Source: Ricordea florida (Eukaryota > Cnidaria > Anthozoa > Corallimorpharia > Ricordeidae). Taken from it: 64,000 bases of DNA. The stretch is taken from the NCBI GenBank assembly GCA_949710005.1, contig OX453285.1, forward strand, positions 10,174,933 through 10,238,932. Reading direction: 5' to 3'. This document shows, in pieces, positions 24,471-36,195 of this stretch; the stretch's first letter is position 1, and each line of letters starts with the position of its first letter. The notes beneath the pieces were generated by a model. The model made no database searches. It saw only the letters and a program-made list of their open reading frames with translations, and had not been told where the DNA came from. A program made the position numbers and the translations under genes.

Positions 24471-24496
24471 ATGGAGACCCCTTGGGAGTGAAAGGG
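24403..24496. mobile_element. 94-bp MITE, second of a pair
   Basis: Same TIRs as its neighbour, and TTAA on both sides (24399-24402, 24497-24500). A TTAA target suggests mobilisation by a piggyBac- or Kolobok-type transposase (inference). Confidence 0.88.
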
Positions 24497-24500
24497 TTAA

Positions 24501-26884
24501 ATGTTATTTTCCATTCTTTTTTTTGGTATGGTAATGAATGGTAATGAGTTTGAAGCGAAGAGAACTAGAATAATAGTGAACCACAACATTTAGGTTACAT
24601 GTAGATGGTGTTAGCTTAACCTGCCTCTTCATGAAGCTACACATCATGACAATGACAGCTGCTTTACACTGAAAAGAGTGATTGCCTTATTACTTGGTTT
24701 TGAGTGGCTGACTCCCAGTGTGTTGTTGAAAATTACATTTTTTCTTCTTTGCATAGTCCTGCTTTGTAAGGACCCAGCCTTTCTTTTTGTCGTGACTACT
24801 CAGACTTTATTGACTCTTTGCTTGGTTCTTTGGTTTATTGGTTTGGAAAGAAAGCAAATATCATTTACTGACACTTGCAATTTCACCACAATTGACTCAA
24901 ATTTAGAGCCCAGAGATTAATTCAGTTTTAGCAGGCCTGGTTAATAAGGTCATGTTCCAAGGCAAGAATAGACAGGGGTCATGGAAACAAATGAATGGCT
25001 GCAGAATGGTGAAATTGATAGAAATATTTACAATAATTAATTTTGTTGTTTGAGGTTTGCTTTTATGATGATTGGATACATTTACTTCTACTGCAAATTG
25101 AAGTCAATTTTCATCTGTGTCTGTATTTGTTTAGAAATTAGAATTGTGCTTGTCTTACAGGCAAGTCATGTCAAGATTTGCATGTCCAAACTAAATTTCT
25201 ACTTGTTGTCCTGGACAATCTTACATAGGTTTTGCACACTCTGGATTTCGCAGGAAATTTTAGAACCCTGAAGGGTTCTGCAAGTTGGAAGATGTTGGGA
25301 ATGCTCTGTGGTGTTTTGGGAAAGATTACATCTTCTGGGCTGTGATGAACATTGTTATGATACTTTGTGAGAGAAAAAATCAAAAGCTGTTGTTAAACTG
25401 TTGCCTGCACAATGGTGTTGGCATAACCATCTATTTTATGGAGTGCAACGTGCCATGACAAGCACAGCTGCTCTACACAGAAAATAGTGATTGCTTTGTT
25501 TTTTTTTTCTTTGGCAGTTACTTGTAGTATGTTGCTTGCATTCTTTGGTGTGGGAGGTTTGATCAGAACCACTGAAAACCATTGAGAATTGAATGTGGTT
25601 TGGGAAGTGATGCGAACGTGCATGGCTGATCCGATTCGATGCGACGACATTTTGATTGTCTATTATTTTTTTTACTAAGCACTGCCGTGTCATATCGTAC
25701 GGTTTTTACCGGGTTATATTGCACGCTTAGCGTGACATTGCGCACGGTAAGCGTGAACAAAAGGTTAGCGTGTTAAGTCGTGCCAAACAAAAGCTACCGT
25801 GACACCTATTATTCTGCTTATTAAATATGCGCATATGCGTGTCAAATGTCACGCTTTGCGTACCGTGTCATCGCACGCGTGCCTGTGTCATCACCTTTTT
25901 ACCTGTTTTCCCGTGGAGGGTCACATATAATAGTGATGGTAGCAGTAACAAATACTCTGACTATATAAACAGTTTCATTACAAAGATATTTACACTGTCA
26001 CTGAAATCACTCTCAACCATTGCTCTGTCCTTGTCATGGTCATCACAGTATGAATCATCTGCAAAATCCGCCAAGTAAGTTTAATAAGGGCTTGCTCTTC
26101 TTGTTGTAGCACTTGCCATTGTCTTGAACTTCTATGTCCATCTATGTTGATACATTTGCGAACTCTGGGGTGTGTGGTTCTTTCTAGTCTTTACGATGCG
26201 CGTTTTCTCTTCTGGAGACGCCCAAGCAGTCAAACATTTTGCAGAGGACACATTGATTAATTTCTTGTTCTGCTGCTCTTCAGTGAAACTGTCCATGATA
26301 TCACTCTTGAACTGTATAACCAGAGTTTCTGTTGAAGAAAAGAGGGAAAGATTCCTATACATGTACTTCTTGTTCTTTGTGGGTTTGAAAACATCAGAGG
26401 CCTTGTGGATTAAAAATACGTTTGCTATTATAAAGGTACACATTTGCAGGGTGGTAGTTTGCTGCAGTGACTTCTTGGCAATTCCATGACACACAGGCAT
26501 GCAAACTTTGACCAAAAATTTGATTGGCATCAGTTGTTTTAAATGAGAGGATGTTTTGGGCATAGTAGAAGTCTGTTCTGTGGCTGGTGCGTCTAGGGAA
26601 AGCAGAGAGTAATAAAAGCCAAAGATTTGACTGGGAGAAAATTTTAAATGTACCTTTGACTAGTTTGAAACAACAAAAGTCAAACCTTTCTGCAATTTAA
26701 GCATGCAATTTTAGCCCAGACCACCCCCTCAAAATCCAGTCAAAATGGCCACTAGAGTGAACTCACACACCAGTGTTAAAATATTTCAAGATTCTAATGA
26801 CTTCCTTTAGTCCTTCTGCTGTAAAAATGCACAGAAGTACTATTTATATAATAAAGAATTACTAAATCAACTTTTGTCTCACAG
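24501..26884. other. Intergenic DNA, no confident gene
   Basis: At 25687-25900 there is a cluster of CGTGACA/TGTCACG motifs in both orientations, possibly a worn small element. The minus strand at 26132-26563 is open for 143 codons with a mixed, coding-like composition but no recognised domain or splice context. Confidence 0.4.
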
Positions 26885-27053
26885 ATTTCCAAGATGCTTT
26901 CTTAAAAGAATAAATATGAAAATTGCCAAATCCATTCAGCGTGGCATCCCTTGCAGAGTTATGTACAGTGCCCATCAGCCTTCAGAGAAATTTAAAATAC
27001 AATACCCTCATGTTATCAGGATGTTGCATAAAGAGGTTATTGTGAAATCCTAG
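26885..27053 (+). CDS. Candidate terminal exon, unknown protein
   Basis: A polypyrimidine tract and acceptor (TTTTGTCTCACAG) lead into an open exon reading RFPRCFLKRINMKIAKSIQR and ending HKEVIVKS before TAG. Basic, non-repetitive composition looks like coding sequence, but no family is recognised and no upstream exon was securely found. Confidence 0.35.
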
Positions 27054-27634
27054 TTGAATTTGGAATGGGTCATCTTGCCAGGAAGAAATAAATTTTCATC
27101 TTTTGAGCGTGATTCAGTTTTGAATTTGCCCACCATTGCTGACATCACGATACATCATAAGAGGCAACTTCATATAATGCAATATAATGCAACTTGATAT
27201 AATGCTTCAATTTTAGTTCCATAATGAATTGAGAATACATCAGTTCTGATTATAAACAATAAATGTAACTGAACAATGAAGTACATGTAAATCTGTTGTG
27301 TTCATCTGCGAACAATGATCTACAAGTGAAGCCCTACGCAGCGAGCCTATAATCATTTTCACGAGACTGCATCGTAATATAAGAGGAAGGATATATACAA
27401 CAAAGGAAAAGTTCTGTCTCTTTATTTTAACAAAGTTTAGCCATGCCATTCAGCAAACCAAGACCTCTTACCCTGCATTTGGCGACACAAAAGAACACCA
27501 CACTGTTCTCATGCATATGATGTTTGGAAGGTTCAGCCTTGGCCTTCCTTGTGGTTTCTCCTAGCCTTCGCACACATGGCACAAGCTCTTTTCTGGCCTT
27601 CTAATTTTCCCAGAAGGTGTCCTCTGATCGGAGC

Positions 27635-28412
27635 AGCCAAGATTTTACACCCAGCGAAGAAAAAGTAGCTGCCATTTGAATGCTTAGCCCTCCACAAGAT
27701 GCTTCACAGGTCAGGTCATTCGTCTGGCTTGTACAATATTCTGCAAAGTTTATCCCACAATTTGCAGAAGAATCCGAGCCACTTAGAAAGCTACTGAGGA
27801 AAATTGAGCCGTTTGTTTCGAGTCAGGCCTAGGAAGAGTTGTTTTAGAAGCTGAAAGAGTTGGTGGGACAGGCCAGTACACTTGCATACTTCTGAGAACA
27901 TTGGGTCACACGTATCATAGCTGATGCAGGACCCCATGGTTTGGGAGCAGTTTTGACCCAGTTACAGGACACGGAGTAGTGAGCAATTTCATACCCATCC
28001 AGGAACCTTACTAATGTAGATTGCCGGTACTTGCAGATGTAGAGAGAGGCTCTGGCCCTAGTTTGGGCATGTAAGAAGTTTAATATCAATGTATATGGAC
28101 ATAAATGTGAGCTTGAAACTAATCACAAGCCCCTTGAGTGCATTTCTGGAAGACTGTCGAAGTTGTACAGCACAGCTTTATACATCTGGATGATTCACTG
28201 GGTAAATTCTATTTTTTTTTTTTTTGCCAATGGGCTGTTGAAGAAGTTAACAGCTTCCTCCATTTTCTAATAACTTTCGAAGCCTTCAGCACACATCGAA
28301 CGTTGGGTACTGAGACTACAGGGGTATGACTACAGTGTTGTTTATTTGCCCAGAAAAGGAAACATAGCGGCCGTGTTTTCAAGACTTAAGAGTGAACAAA
28401 GATATTGTGTTT
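27635..28412 (+). pseudogene. Gypsy (Ty3-like) pol remnant: RT end and RNase H
   Basis: Broken by stops and frameshifts but easily recognised. First comes the RT thumb/connection segment (FTPSEEKVAAI, then QYSAKFIPQFAEESEPLRKL), then RNase H (IIADAGPHGLGAVLTQL, REALALVWACKKF, ELETNHKPLECI). Last is the tail IERWVLRLQGYDYSVVYL. These are conserved Ty3/gypsy motifs in the correct order on the plus strand. Integrase is not seen. Confidence 0.88.
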
Positions 28413-29210
28413 ATTTAGAGTGTTACGTTACAGTTTAGAACTGATTTGTCTTGTGACCGCCACTGCTGTGTGTGGCTGAAACAGTAATAGTACCATGGCA
28501 AAAAGCATTTAAATCAATGTGTTTGCAAAAAGGGAGAGTAACTCTGTTTTCCAGTGGCATGCACCAAATAGAGACTCACATTGCCTTGGGAAGCACTTCC
28601 CCAGCTGAGCCATAGCTGACCTAATGAAAATCTGCTTACTTCCAGGCATCAAAAAGGCAAGTTCTTTTGGACTGAACTCTTTCTGCAAAAAAAGAGCTCT
28701 TTCTGTGTATTTATTTTATCTGTTTATTTTCTTTATTTAAATCATGATCAATGACAATGACATAAAACCTTTTAGAAAGTCAGGGTTTTGTTTCCGTTTC
28801 TGGATTCCGAATTACCCTGAATTTTGTGACAAAACGGCCACACCAAAGCTGGACCTAGGTCAAACAAGAGGGCAAGGGGGAGCAGGGTAATGGTAACGGC
28901 TTATCATAAAAGATATCATTTGATCTCACTTCAGCCAACAGCAGTAGAGATTATCATGGCATCTCTTTTCTGTTTGGAGTTGTTTATAACTTGGAGTACT
29001 GCACTGAATTTCAGCCAACTGAAAGGCAGTCTTGACTGCTTTGGGGTAGGTTTATGTTGTTTCCTTCAAGGTCGACATCCTCATCTGTTTTTTGATACCA
29101 CAGATTGCAGTAAGTGTGCTCATCTGCTTTTTGCAACCACAAACCAGCAATTGTACTGCTTGCGGGTCGCCCACACATGTACCCATGGGTACCTATTTTT
29201 TTATTCCAGT
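28413..29210. other. Retroelement-flanking DNA without a recognised gene
   Basis: It lies between the gypsy pol remnant and an LTR-like segment. An open frame near 28890-29231 has no known motif. It may be decayed 3' gypsy sequence. Confidence 0.4.
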
Positions 29211-29375
29211 TGTTACGAGACAAATAAATAGATAAATAAACCTGTTTTCTCTGTCCCCACAGAAAAAGAATGACAAACGTACTTCCACTACGAACGCAAC
29301 TATTTATTTGAAACTGCCAACTAAAATAATACGAGTGGGCTACAAAGGGAGTGATCGCTAACTTCAGTATACTCT
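29211..29375 (+). repeat. LTR-like repeat, copy 1
   Basis: Starts TGTTACGAGACAAATA, downstream of a gypsy pol remnant. It shares AATAAACCTG, an acceptor-like CCACAG, GAATGACAAACGTACTTCC and CGCAACTATTT with 31699-31860. TG start and position suggest the 5' part of a 3' LTR. Confidence 0.55.
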
Positions 29376-29910
29376 AGACGCTAACAAGCTATCCTTTAAA
29401 ACTAGATAAGTTCAGTCACCACTTAACAGTTTAACTCATGAACTCCTTTGTGGTATCCACTTGAGAGCAAACAATTCTTGAATTCTTCTTCCAATAGCTT
29501 CTTCAGTCACTGTGAACGGCGCGATCTCCAACTGAATAACTCTTAACCACTTTAGCTCCGAGCTTCTGTACGTAAGTGCCAGAATTATCCGATAGCGATC
29601 TTTAAATACATTTTCAGCTAGTTCTAGAATATTCGAAAGATTACAGAAATAACTATTAATCTTATAGAAGCTTACTTCACTTGTTTACATCATGTTCGTA
29701 TGTTCCAGAATTCTCTAGAACTAAGATTGCGTGATAATGCAATCATCTTAATGGGATTCTGGAATCGTCTCCTCATAACACAGTGATCCTGTTGATCCCA
29801 TTTTGTAGCATTCCTTATTAAATTTTCAGTTAACACGTCAAGTATTCTTCGTAATAAATGTAGTTGTTTCAGGATCGTGATCTACTTCTACATTAATTAA
29901 TGGTTTGTGT
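29376..29910. other. AT-rich DNA, probably rest of an LTR
   Basis: No coding potential and no sharp LTR end was found. Confidence 0.35.
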
Positions 29911-30560
29911 TTATAACAGTATTTTTCTTTTGCATTTTTTTAGTGTCATTTTGGTAATTTTCTTTAATGTTCTTTTTAATTTTGATGATTGATGGTGACT
30001 TAAATCAAGGTCCATCCAGCAATCATCCTTGCAGACCTTGCACCAGATGAATCCGTAGTGTGATGTTGTCCCTTTTAGACCCATCATCAGTAACATAAAT
30101 TTATAATCCCCTCGCAGAAAAAAATCTTATCTGATTGCTTTATCTACATTGATTTGCCTATTTTGTACTGAGGTATTTATGCTAAAGAAAACATCTGCAA
30201 AACATGTCTGCAGTGTTCTGTAGTCTTCCTTGCCCTTAAGAACAGCAATAGTGTGGTTCCCTTTTGCTGCCATCACATCATTCCCTGGTTGTAAGATGGC
30301 AAAAATTAACAAAATGAAGCAAGAATTCCTTGTTATTCTAGCACCATCTCCAGATTTTTTTATTTTTATGTGCTCATCATGGTCATCAGGGTGGCTTGAC
30401 CAATATTCTTGTATCCTCTCTGAGGAGATCATTGAAAGACATTTGCACTCCTGGTTGAGACAGTCCCCCACTGAAAACTTATCAAAGAGGAAAAGGATCT
30501 TTTCCACATTTTCTTTCTCTTTTGTGGAAGGCCCTGGAATCCTTTGTTACTTTTTCCATT
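29911..30560 (-). pseudogene. Transposase-like ORF remnant (cnidarian repeat family)
   Basis: Two minus-strand frames join across a frameshift near 30100-30126. The upstream frame has the block IKIKKSGDGARITRNSCFI followed by GNDVMAAKGNHTIAVLKGKE. The downstream frame has GDYKFMLLMMGLKGTTSHYG followed by IWCKVCKDD. These blocks look like those of a protein family I recall as repeated in cnidarian genomes. The GDG and GDYK acidic residues and the C-x2-C pair suggest a DDE-type transposase, but I cannot name the superfamily. Frameshifts and the missing ends make it a pseudogene. Confidence 0.55.
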
Positions 30561-31384
30561 TTCAGGTGGGTGGCCTTGTGGTTGCACCTGTACTGCATGT
30601 AAGTCACCAGACTTTGTTTCAGTGATAACCATACTCCTTAGTTCAAGGGCAAATGATTTGGCAAACCATAATGCTTTCTGGGCTCTTGAAGTAATTGTTT
30701 TAAGTGTCCTATATATTTTTTTTTACCTCAGAAAAATCTTTTCCGCTGTAGGTGGGATCTTGAGTCATCTAAAGGTTACCAATGTACTTAAGAAAACATT
30801 TATTAGTTGATTCGAGATTCTCCATATTTTTTCCTTTTCATTGAGTTCTTTCTCCTTCATTTCTTCATAAATGTTTGTCAAGTCCAATTTCCACTCATAA
30901 AGTTAATCTTTTATCAACCTAATGTCCCTGTGCAATTCCAGTGGAGACACTGTTTGGCCTTCAATCAGACATGGTGATAGCAAAATTAAAGTACAAAGTA
31001 CAAAGAGACAAATATTACAACCTTTATTATTAGCACAGAAATACTTAAACTTGGTTTGTCGGAAATTGCTCCAAACATGTTGCAATTTTCCCAGTTAAGT
31101 CCTGAATTTTCATAGATCAAAGCATTCAATGAGGCCTGTAATACACCGTAACCAGTAGCAACATGAAATCTCTGTAACCACTTTGTTTTTAAAATGGCAA
31201 CCAATCAAAGATGATTTTATTTGGAAGGGTTTTGTAAAACAGCTTCTTCCTCTATGCCAGGTTTCTTATCTTTCCAAGTCCTTCAGCACAGCTTTGTACA
31301 TTTGGATGTTTCCCTGGGAATAAAGTTGTTTTACCAATACGCTGTTGAAAAACATCACAGCTTCCTTCATTTTCAGAAGACTTA
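30561..31384. other. Intergenic DNA, no gene recognised
   Basis: Only short frames. From about 31250 the sequence becomes similar to 28160-28270 of the first gypsy remnant. Confidence 0.4.
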
Positions 31385-31619
31385 CGAAGCTTTCGGCACG
31401 CATTGAACGTTGGGTTCTGAGACTACAGGGGTATGAAACAGTGCCCTTTATTGGCCCGGAAAAGGAACCATAGCGGATGCTTTGTCAAGACTTAGTCAAC
31501 CTAGTTTCAAGGACACAAGTGGAGAGGAATTTGACTTTGTCAAGGTGATTGCTCAGGAAAGAATACCTGTTACGTTGACAGCAAGAGAAGTGGAACTGGT
31601 CTCTGAACAGATCCAGAGA
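31385..31619 (+). pseudogene. Second gypsy pol remnant
   Basis: Encodes IERWVLRLQGYE, then in a shifted frame ADALSRLSQPSF and FDFVKVIAQERIPVTLTARE. This is the RNase H-to-integrase junction of Ty3/gypsy pol, homologous to 28290-28410 and extending further 3'. Frameshifted and lacking the rest of pol. Confidence 0.8.
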
Positions 31620-31698
31620 TAGCTAGCATAAGACAGTACATTTTTTAAATGGAAACTTGTCTCTGTGCAAGAAGCCTGCCTATCTTGGAGAGTAGTAT

Positions 31699-31860
31699 TG
31701 TTACAAGACAGACAAATGTATAAATAAACCTGCCTGTTCTATGTCCATACAGAAAAGAATGACAAACATACTTCCGCTACAAACTCAACTATTTGAGACT
31801 AACAACTGAAATTTGTGTAGTCTACGAATGCAGTGGTCGCTTAACTTATATACATGTACT
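31699..31860 (+). repeat. LTR-like repeat, copy 2
   Basis: Begins TGTTACAAGACAGACA and is homologous to 29211-29375. Both lie a short way 3' of a gypsy pol remnant. Confidence 0.55.
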
Positions 31861-32915
31861 TACACATGTACTTATTGCAGTCCTTCTTTAGGGGCAGAGA
31901 GTGCACATTGACCACTCATTGTTTGCTGCTCCTTCTCAACACTTGGTCTTCTCCATCATTTACAGCATAGCTTGGGTTGTGAATGGTGCTCAGAAAATAC
32001 ATCCCTTTGTTTTCTAGCCATGACACTGTAGGCAAGGTGTCCAGTCTCCAGTCAACAGCCCCCCTGTTGAGGTTTTGGCTTGGAAGGGAAGATGAGATCC
32101 TTAGGAAACCCTTTAGAAGAGGATTTTGTGATGTCTAAGGAGTCAATCCCCTTTTCTTTGAAGCTTCTCCCAGAGAAACACTAGTGGCAAGAAAAGCAAT
32201 GTCTCATTTATTGTGCCATTCAGTGAAGATAATGTTTCCCTTTTGGGCCTGAACAAGTTGACCAGGTCTGGTTAACTTGTTAACTTGTTGATGTGTTGAA
32301 GTATCGAAGTGTTGTTTTGAATTTGGTAAGCACACACACCAACTTGAATGAACTTGAAAAATTGGTTGGTGGTGAGAATGAGCATAAATAGAAGAATGGC
32401 CTAACTTTTCTGAGCAGGTGCTAACACGGTAGTGTCTATGCTGGAACTCAACTGACTAAGAACAAAACTTACTTTTGTAGCCTAGAGAACATGATCACTT
32501 TATTTAACACCTAGACTACATTTGCCAAAGGAAATTACAGCATAGGGCATGGCAATGCCAATGCTTGCCACCTGGTGAGGAACTTTACTGAATGACTTCT
32601 TTATAACTAAATACTGATAATAACTAAGCATAGTTAAAGGAAGTCACATTTCAAACCCAACATCCCAGCCCCCTAAAGATGATGGTGTGCGTAATATGGG
32701 GTTTGAAATGAGCATGATAACTATGAAGATACTTAAAACAAAAAATTATTACTAAGGACTACACTTGTATAGTGTCCAATAATGTCCTACGAATGAGAGT
32801 TAAGGGGGGAGTTAACCCTTTTTTCAATGGAATGAAAAAGTGACATGTTTTCCCAGGGATTCCACAAAATGTCATGAAATTTGGACAGAAAATAGCATAT
32901 AATGAGTTTAGTAGA
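31861..32915. other. Intergenic DNA, no gene recognised
   Basis: No open frame with coding character, TIR pair or RNA gene seen. Confidence 0.45.
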
Positions 32916-33305
32916 TTAACATGATATTTGTGTAGCCACATCTATCTTTTGCCATGGAAACCCTAAAAAACTAATATCGGTATCAGAGTTTATGGCAGAA
33001 TTATCTCCCCAAACATTAGACTTGCTCCAAGCAGCAACTTTGTCCTCCATTAATGACACAACAGGGGCCACCACAAGACAAATGGAGGATATATCCGTTT
33101 GCTTTTCTGCATTTTTGACTCTCACTTCCATTCCCTCAAAAACAAATGGAGCAATCTCAAAGCATAACGATTTGCCCAATCCAGTTGGAAAGCAAAAAAA
33201 CACGTCCTTTCCAGTGCGGTAAGCCTCCACGACTCGTCTCTGACCATTTCGTAACTTGCTGTAACCTAATTTCGGCTGAAGTTTAAAACACCTTCCATGT
33301 CTTCC
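32916..33305 (-). pseudogene. RecQ-type DEAD/H helicase exon
   Basis: The minus-strand frame reads LGYSKLRNGQRRVVEAYRTG, then KDVFFCFPTGLGKSLCFEIA, then SSICLVVAPVVSLMEDKVAA. This gives motif 0 (RNGQ), Walker A/motif I (PTGLGKS) and motif Ia (VVAPVVSLMEDK) of RecQ-like superfamily 2 helicases. Motif II (DEAH) and later motifs are absent, so this is one exon or a fragment. Such RecQ-like exons are often repeated with transposable elements in cnidarians (general recollection). Confidence 0.75.
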
Positions 33306-33949
33306 AGACCTTCAAAGAAACAAAAACAAAGATGGCGTCTTTCTCAAGTGTCAGATTACATCATGATAAAACCCTTCAATTGTCATGACGTCACTGTTAG
33401 AATTTTCAACCAGTGAATTTGGCTCCAAACAGGTATGAAATGTCCTTTTAAAAGGCCCAACCAACCAGAAAAAAAAATTAAAAGGACTTTGAGAAAGTCT
33501 ATCCAAACATAAACAATGAAGCAATGGAACTTTACAGGGACATTTTCATGGACATATGTTGTGCATTATGTGAAACAGTTTTTCATTATCATCAAATTAA
33601 GGTTGCACTGGTTTAAAAGAGCATGCTTCCATGGAAACTGAATAAGATCTCGTCATTGCACAATACAGCTAAAACTATACAACCTGTGAAAGAAATCATT
33701 AAAATCCATTTAAAAGTGGCTAAAGATATACATGTAACTGCCACAAGTTTGTTAATTCTCAAACAACCACTTTCAAGAAAATTGCATGTTAAGTTAAAGA
33801 CATGTGCTTTGATTTCATTTGACTCTAATTTCCTTCCACTTTAACAGGAAAGTTATTTTCTGTACAACGGTGATGTACTAAGAAGTCAAATAATATTTTA
33901 GGTGGTTTTTCCTCAGCTGGATGACTAGAAAAAGTTAAGTTCACTTTCA
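33306..33949. other. Non-coding stretch next to helicase exon
   Basis: Likely intron or intergenic. No motif recognised. Confidence 0.4.
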
Positions 33950-34189
33950 AAAATACGAACCTTTTGGAGTGTCCACAACTTCAAAGACAGGTTTTGCGAA
34001 TGTGATCTGCATGGGTTCCTGTCTGCTGGTGGATGGTAACACCTGAATGTGTTTCTTTGACTTAGCTTCCTTTCCTTTCATAACTGATATCTCATGCTTT
34101 GAATCAAGACTAAAAGCCCCACAGGAGTATGATGTTTCATCTTTAGAATTCTGCTTTGCATGCAAAATGTTTCTTTGTTTCGTATACAT
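33947..34189 (-). CDS. Candidate coding exon, unknown
   Basis: An 80-codon open frame with mixed composition (GKEAKSKKHIQVLPSTSRQE, then FAKPVFEVVDTPKGSYF). Possibly part of one minus-strand gene with 34563-34859. No domain recognised and the ATG may be fortuitous. Confidence 0.3.
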   Translation of the reverse strand: MYTKQRNILHAKQNSKDETSYSCGAFSLDSKHEISVMKGKEAKSKKHIQVLPSTSRQEPMQITFAKPVFEVVDTPKGSYF

Positions 34190-34562
34190 TTGAATTCTGG
34201 CATGTTCTGTAGCTGATTTTAGATTTGAATCAAGTGATCATTGTATGATTTCTTGGCTACTGGTGGAAACAAATTCATTCTGGCACAAAAATCAGCCAGA
34301 AAGGCCTGGCCAAGTTTTTGTGAACCAACACTGACCTCCTTTTAACTTCATGAGCTCCTCCACCAACAACCCCTAACCTCTTGCTTGTTCTCAACTCAGT
34401 CTTGTGTTAGCAGACTAAACATCTCAGAAATAGACATTCAGCAAGTCTTTCCCAGAAAATCTTGCTGAAAAAGTTGCAAACTTGATTGAGGTTTGCGGCA
34501 TGAACTGCAAATTGCTGCTGAGGCAAGACAATCACTGAGCAGTGTGGCAGCTGGAATAATAA

Positions 34563-34859
34563 TTATTTAAACCCACTTGCAGTCTGGTATACATTTTCGG
34601 ATGCAACTCTAAGGCCAACAGTGGTTGATTTTGTATGGGGTACAATGCCTTCTTGCTCTTCATACTTTGACAATATAGAATTTTGAAACGTCGAGGCAGA
34701 AACATTTGCTCTTGCCGGCAAGTCTTTACTTTCACTGAGGCCGCTGTCATCTGTAGCTTCGTGTTTACTTCCTGCGGCGCCGTCTTCATTTGGTTTCACA
34801 GTCAACTTGCAACGTTTGTCCGACCCACTATAACCACTCTTTTCCCAGTTTTGACCATC
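34563..34859 (-). CDS. Candidate coding exon, Ser/Glu-rich, unknown
   Basis: Open from just after a TGA: DGQNWEKSGYSGSDKRCKLT, then NEDGAAGSKHEATDDSGLSE, ending TASGFK before a stop. The hydrophilic, low-bias composition is typical of a real exon. Reads the same way as the helicase exon and 33947-34189, but linkage is unproven. Confidence 0.35.
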   Translation of the reverse strand, partial: DGQNWEKSGYSGSDKRCKLTVKPNEDGAAGSKHEATDDSGLSESKDLPARANVSASTFQNSILSKYEEQEGIVPHTKSTTVGLRVASENVYQTASGFK

Positions 34860-35265
34860 TCATGAAGCACATCAATTTAATCAAATCAATTTAATCAAAT
34901 CACATCAATTCAAACAATCCAACTTCACCTCGCGATGCTTTTGCAAAAATCACAACTTTCATTCTTCAAGGTTCGCGCTGCATCATGGTTACTGTAAATG
35001 TAAAACTTGTCTTGGATTCTAAGGAATTTGGATTGTAAGGACTGTGGAAACGGTTTTTCAGGGTATTTGGACCTTACAACAAGGAAAAAATCCCATGACA
35101 ACCAAAATAAACAAAGATTAAACAAGCGGTTACTGTGGGTAATTAAGTGACCACTTTCTAATTAATAAGTCACCTTAGGCGGCATTTTCAAATTTTTCAA
35201 AAAATGAAAGTAGATTTAAAAAATTGAATAAATAAGGCTATCACGGGGAGCTCAAAGCTGTTACT
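34860..35265. other. AT-rich stretch with ATCAAATC repeats
   Basis: Short degenerate repeats of AATCAAATC/CATCAATT lie at 34870-34915. A minus-strand 66-codon frame (34925-35125) is of uncertain reality. Confidence 0.35.
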
Positions 35266-36010
35266 TCATTGCTTGAAAGAATGCACAGGAACAGTTTCAG
35301 CATCTAGTAGAACCAACTTGCTCACTGGTTGCACTAGCTCTGATGTACTGGTCTTAAGCTTGACTGAGCGCACAAGTCCATCCCTTATGTTCTTGTACAC
35401 TTCCAGGATTCTGGCAAGTGGCCAAGAGCTGCATGGCTTGCTTTCATCAAGGATCAGAACAATAATATTATTGTTGACCTCAAAATTCCTTTGGCGCATG
35501 TGCCATTTCTGTCGCTCTTCGCCGCCAGAACACATCTGCGAAGTATTGTATTTGGCGCCATTGCCGTCTGCTGTAGTTGTCAAACCTACCAAAGGTACCA
35601 AGTGGTGCTGCAGGTCCTGCTTGGAGTATCAGGTGGCTCCGTGTCAGTGGCTCCAGGTATCCTTTTTTTTTTTCTGGATCATCTGAAAACTTAGTGATTA
35701 GCCTTCCGTTTACTATGGCCTCAACCTCACACATCAGTGTATTCAGGCCCTCGTAAAAAAGTACTTGCTCCTTTACTAGGGCCTTCATAACTTTCCTAAC
35801 TGTCCTGATGCATCTTTCCCATGCACCGCCATGATGTGGTCCAGTTGGTGGATTGTACGTCCACTTGATACTGCGCTGTAGGAGAAAATTGTGAATCTGC
35901 ACTTGATTCCAATCTCTAACAGCCTCTCGAAACTCTCTTTCTCCTTTAACGAAGTTTCCACCATTGTTGGAATGCATCTCTTGTGGCTGATCTCAACTTG
36001 CAGTAAATCT
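35266..36010 (-). pseudogene. BEL/Pao integrase C-terminal region, copy 1
   Basis: The minus-strand frame reads SNNGGNFVKGEREFREAVRD, then SIKWTYNPPTGPHHGGAWER, then LMCEVEAIVNGRLITKFSDD and QWRQIQYFADVFW. It then frameshifts into EESKPCSSWPLAR-like sequence and GLVRSVKLKTSTSELVQP. This is the rve integrase core followed by the DUF5641-type tail of BEL/Pao retroelements. The catalytic Asp of the usual S-D-N-G motif is Asn. RT, protease and LTRs are absent. Forms the downstream half of a ~2.3-kb tandem unit with the OTU gene. Confidence 0.85.
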
Positions 36011-36195
36011 GCACAAGGCATTAAGGAATGACTCTGTATTAGTATATGTTGATTAGTATATGTGTCATCAGGAAATGACAAATGTTATTGTGTTTTACTA
36101 TAACAATGGCGTATGCAAGATTCCCCTTTACTTACCTATGGAAGTATGACATCTGAAGCTAGACAATGTAGCTATATACCTGTCAGCTAGTCAGT

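Noticed and set aside
24116..24544. 142-codon frame with repeated peptide
   Set aside because: The repeat in the peptide is simply translation through the twin MITEs.
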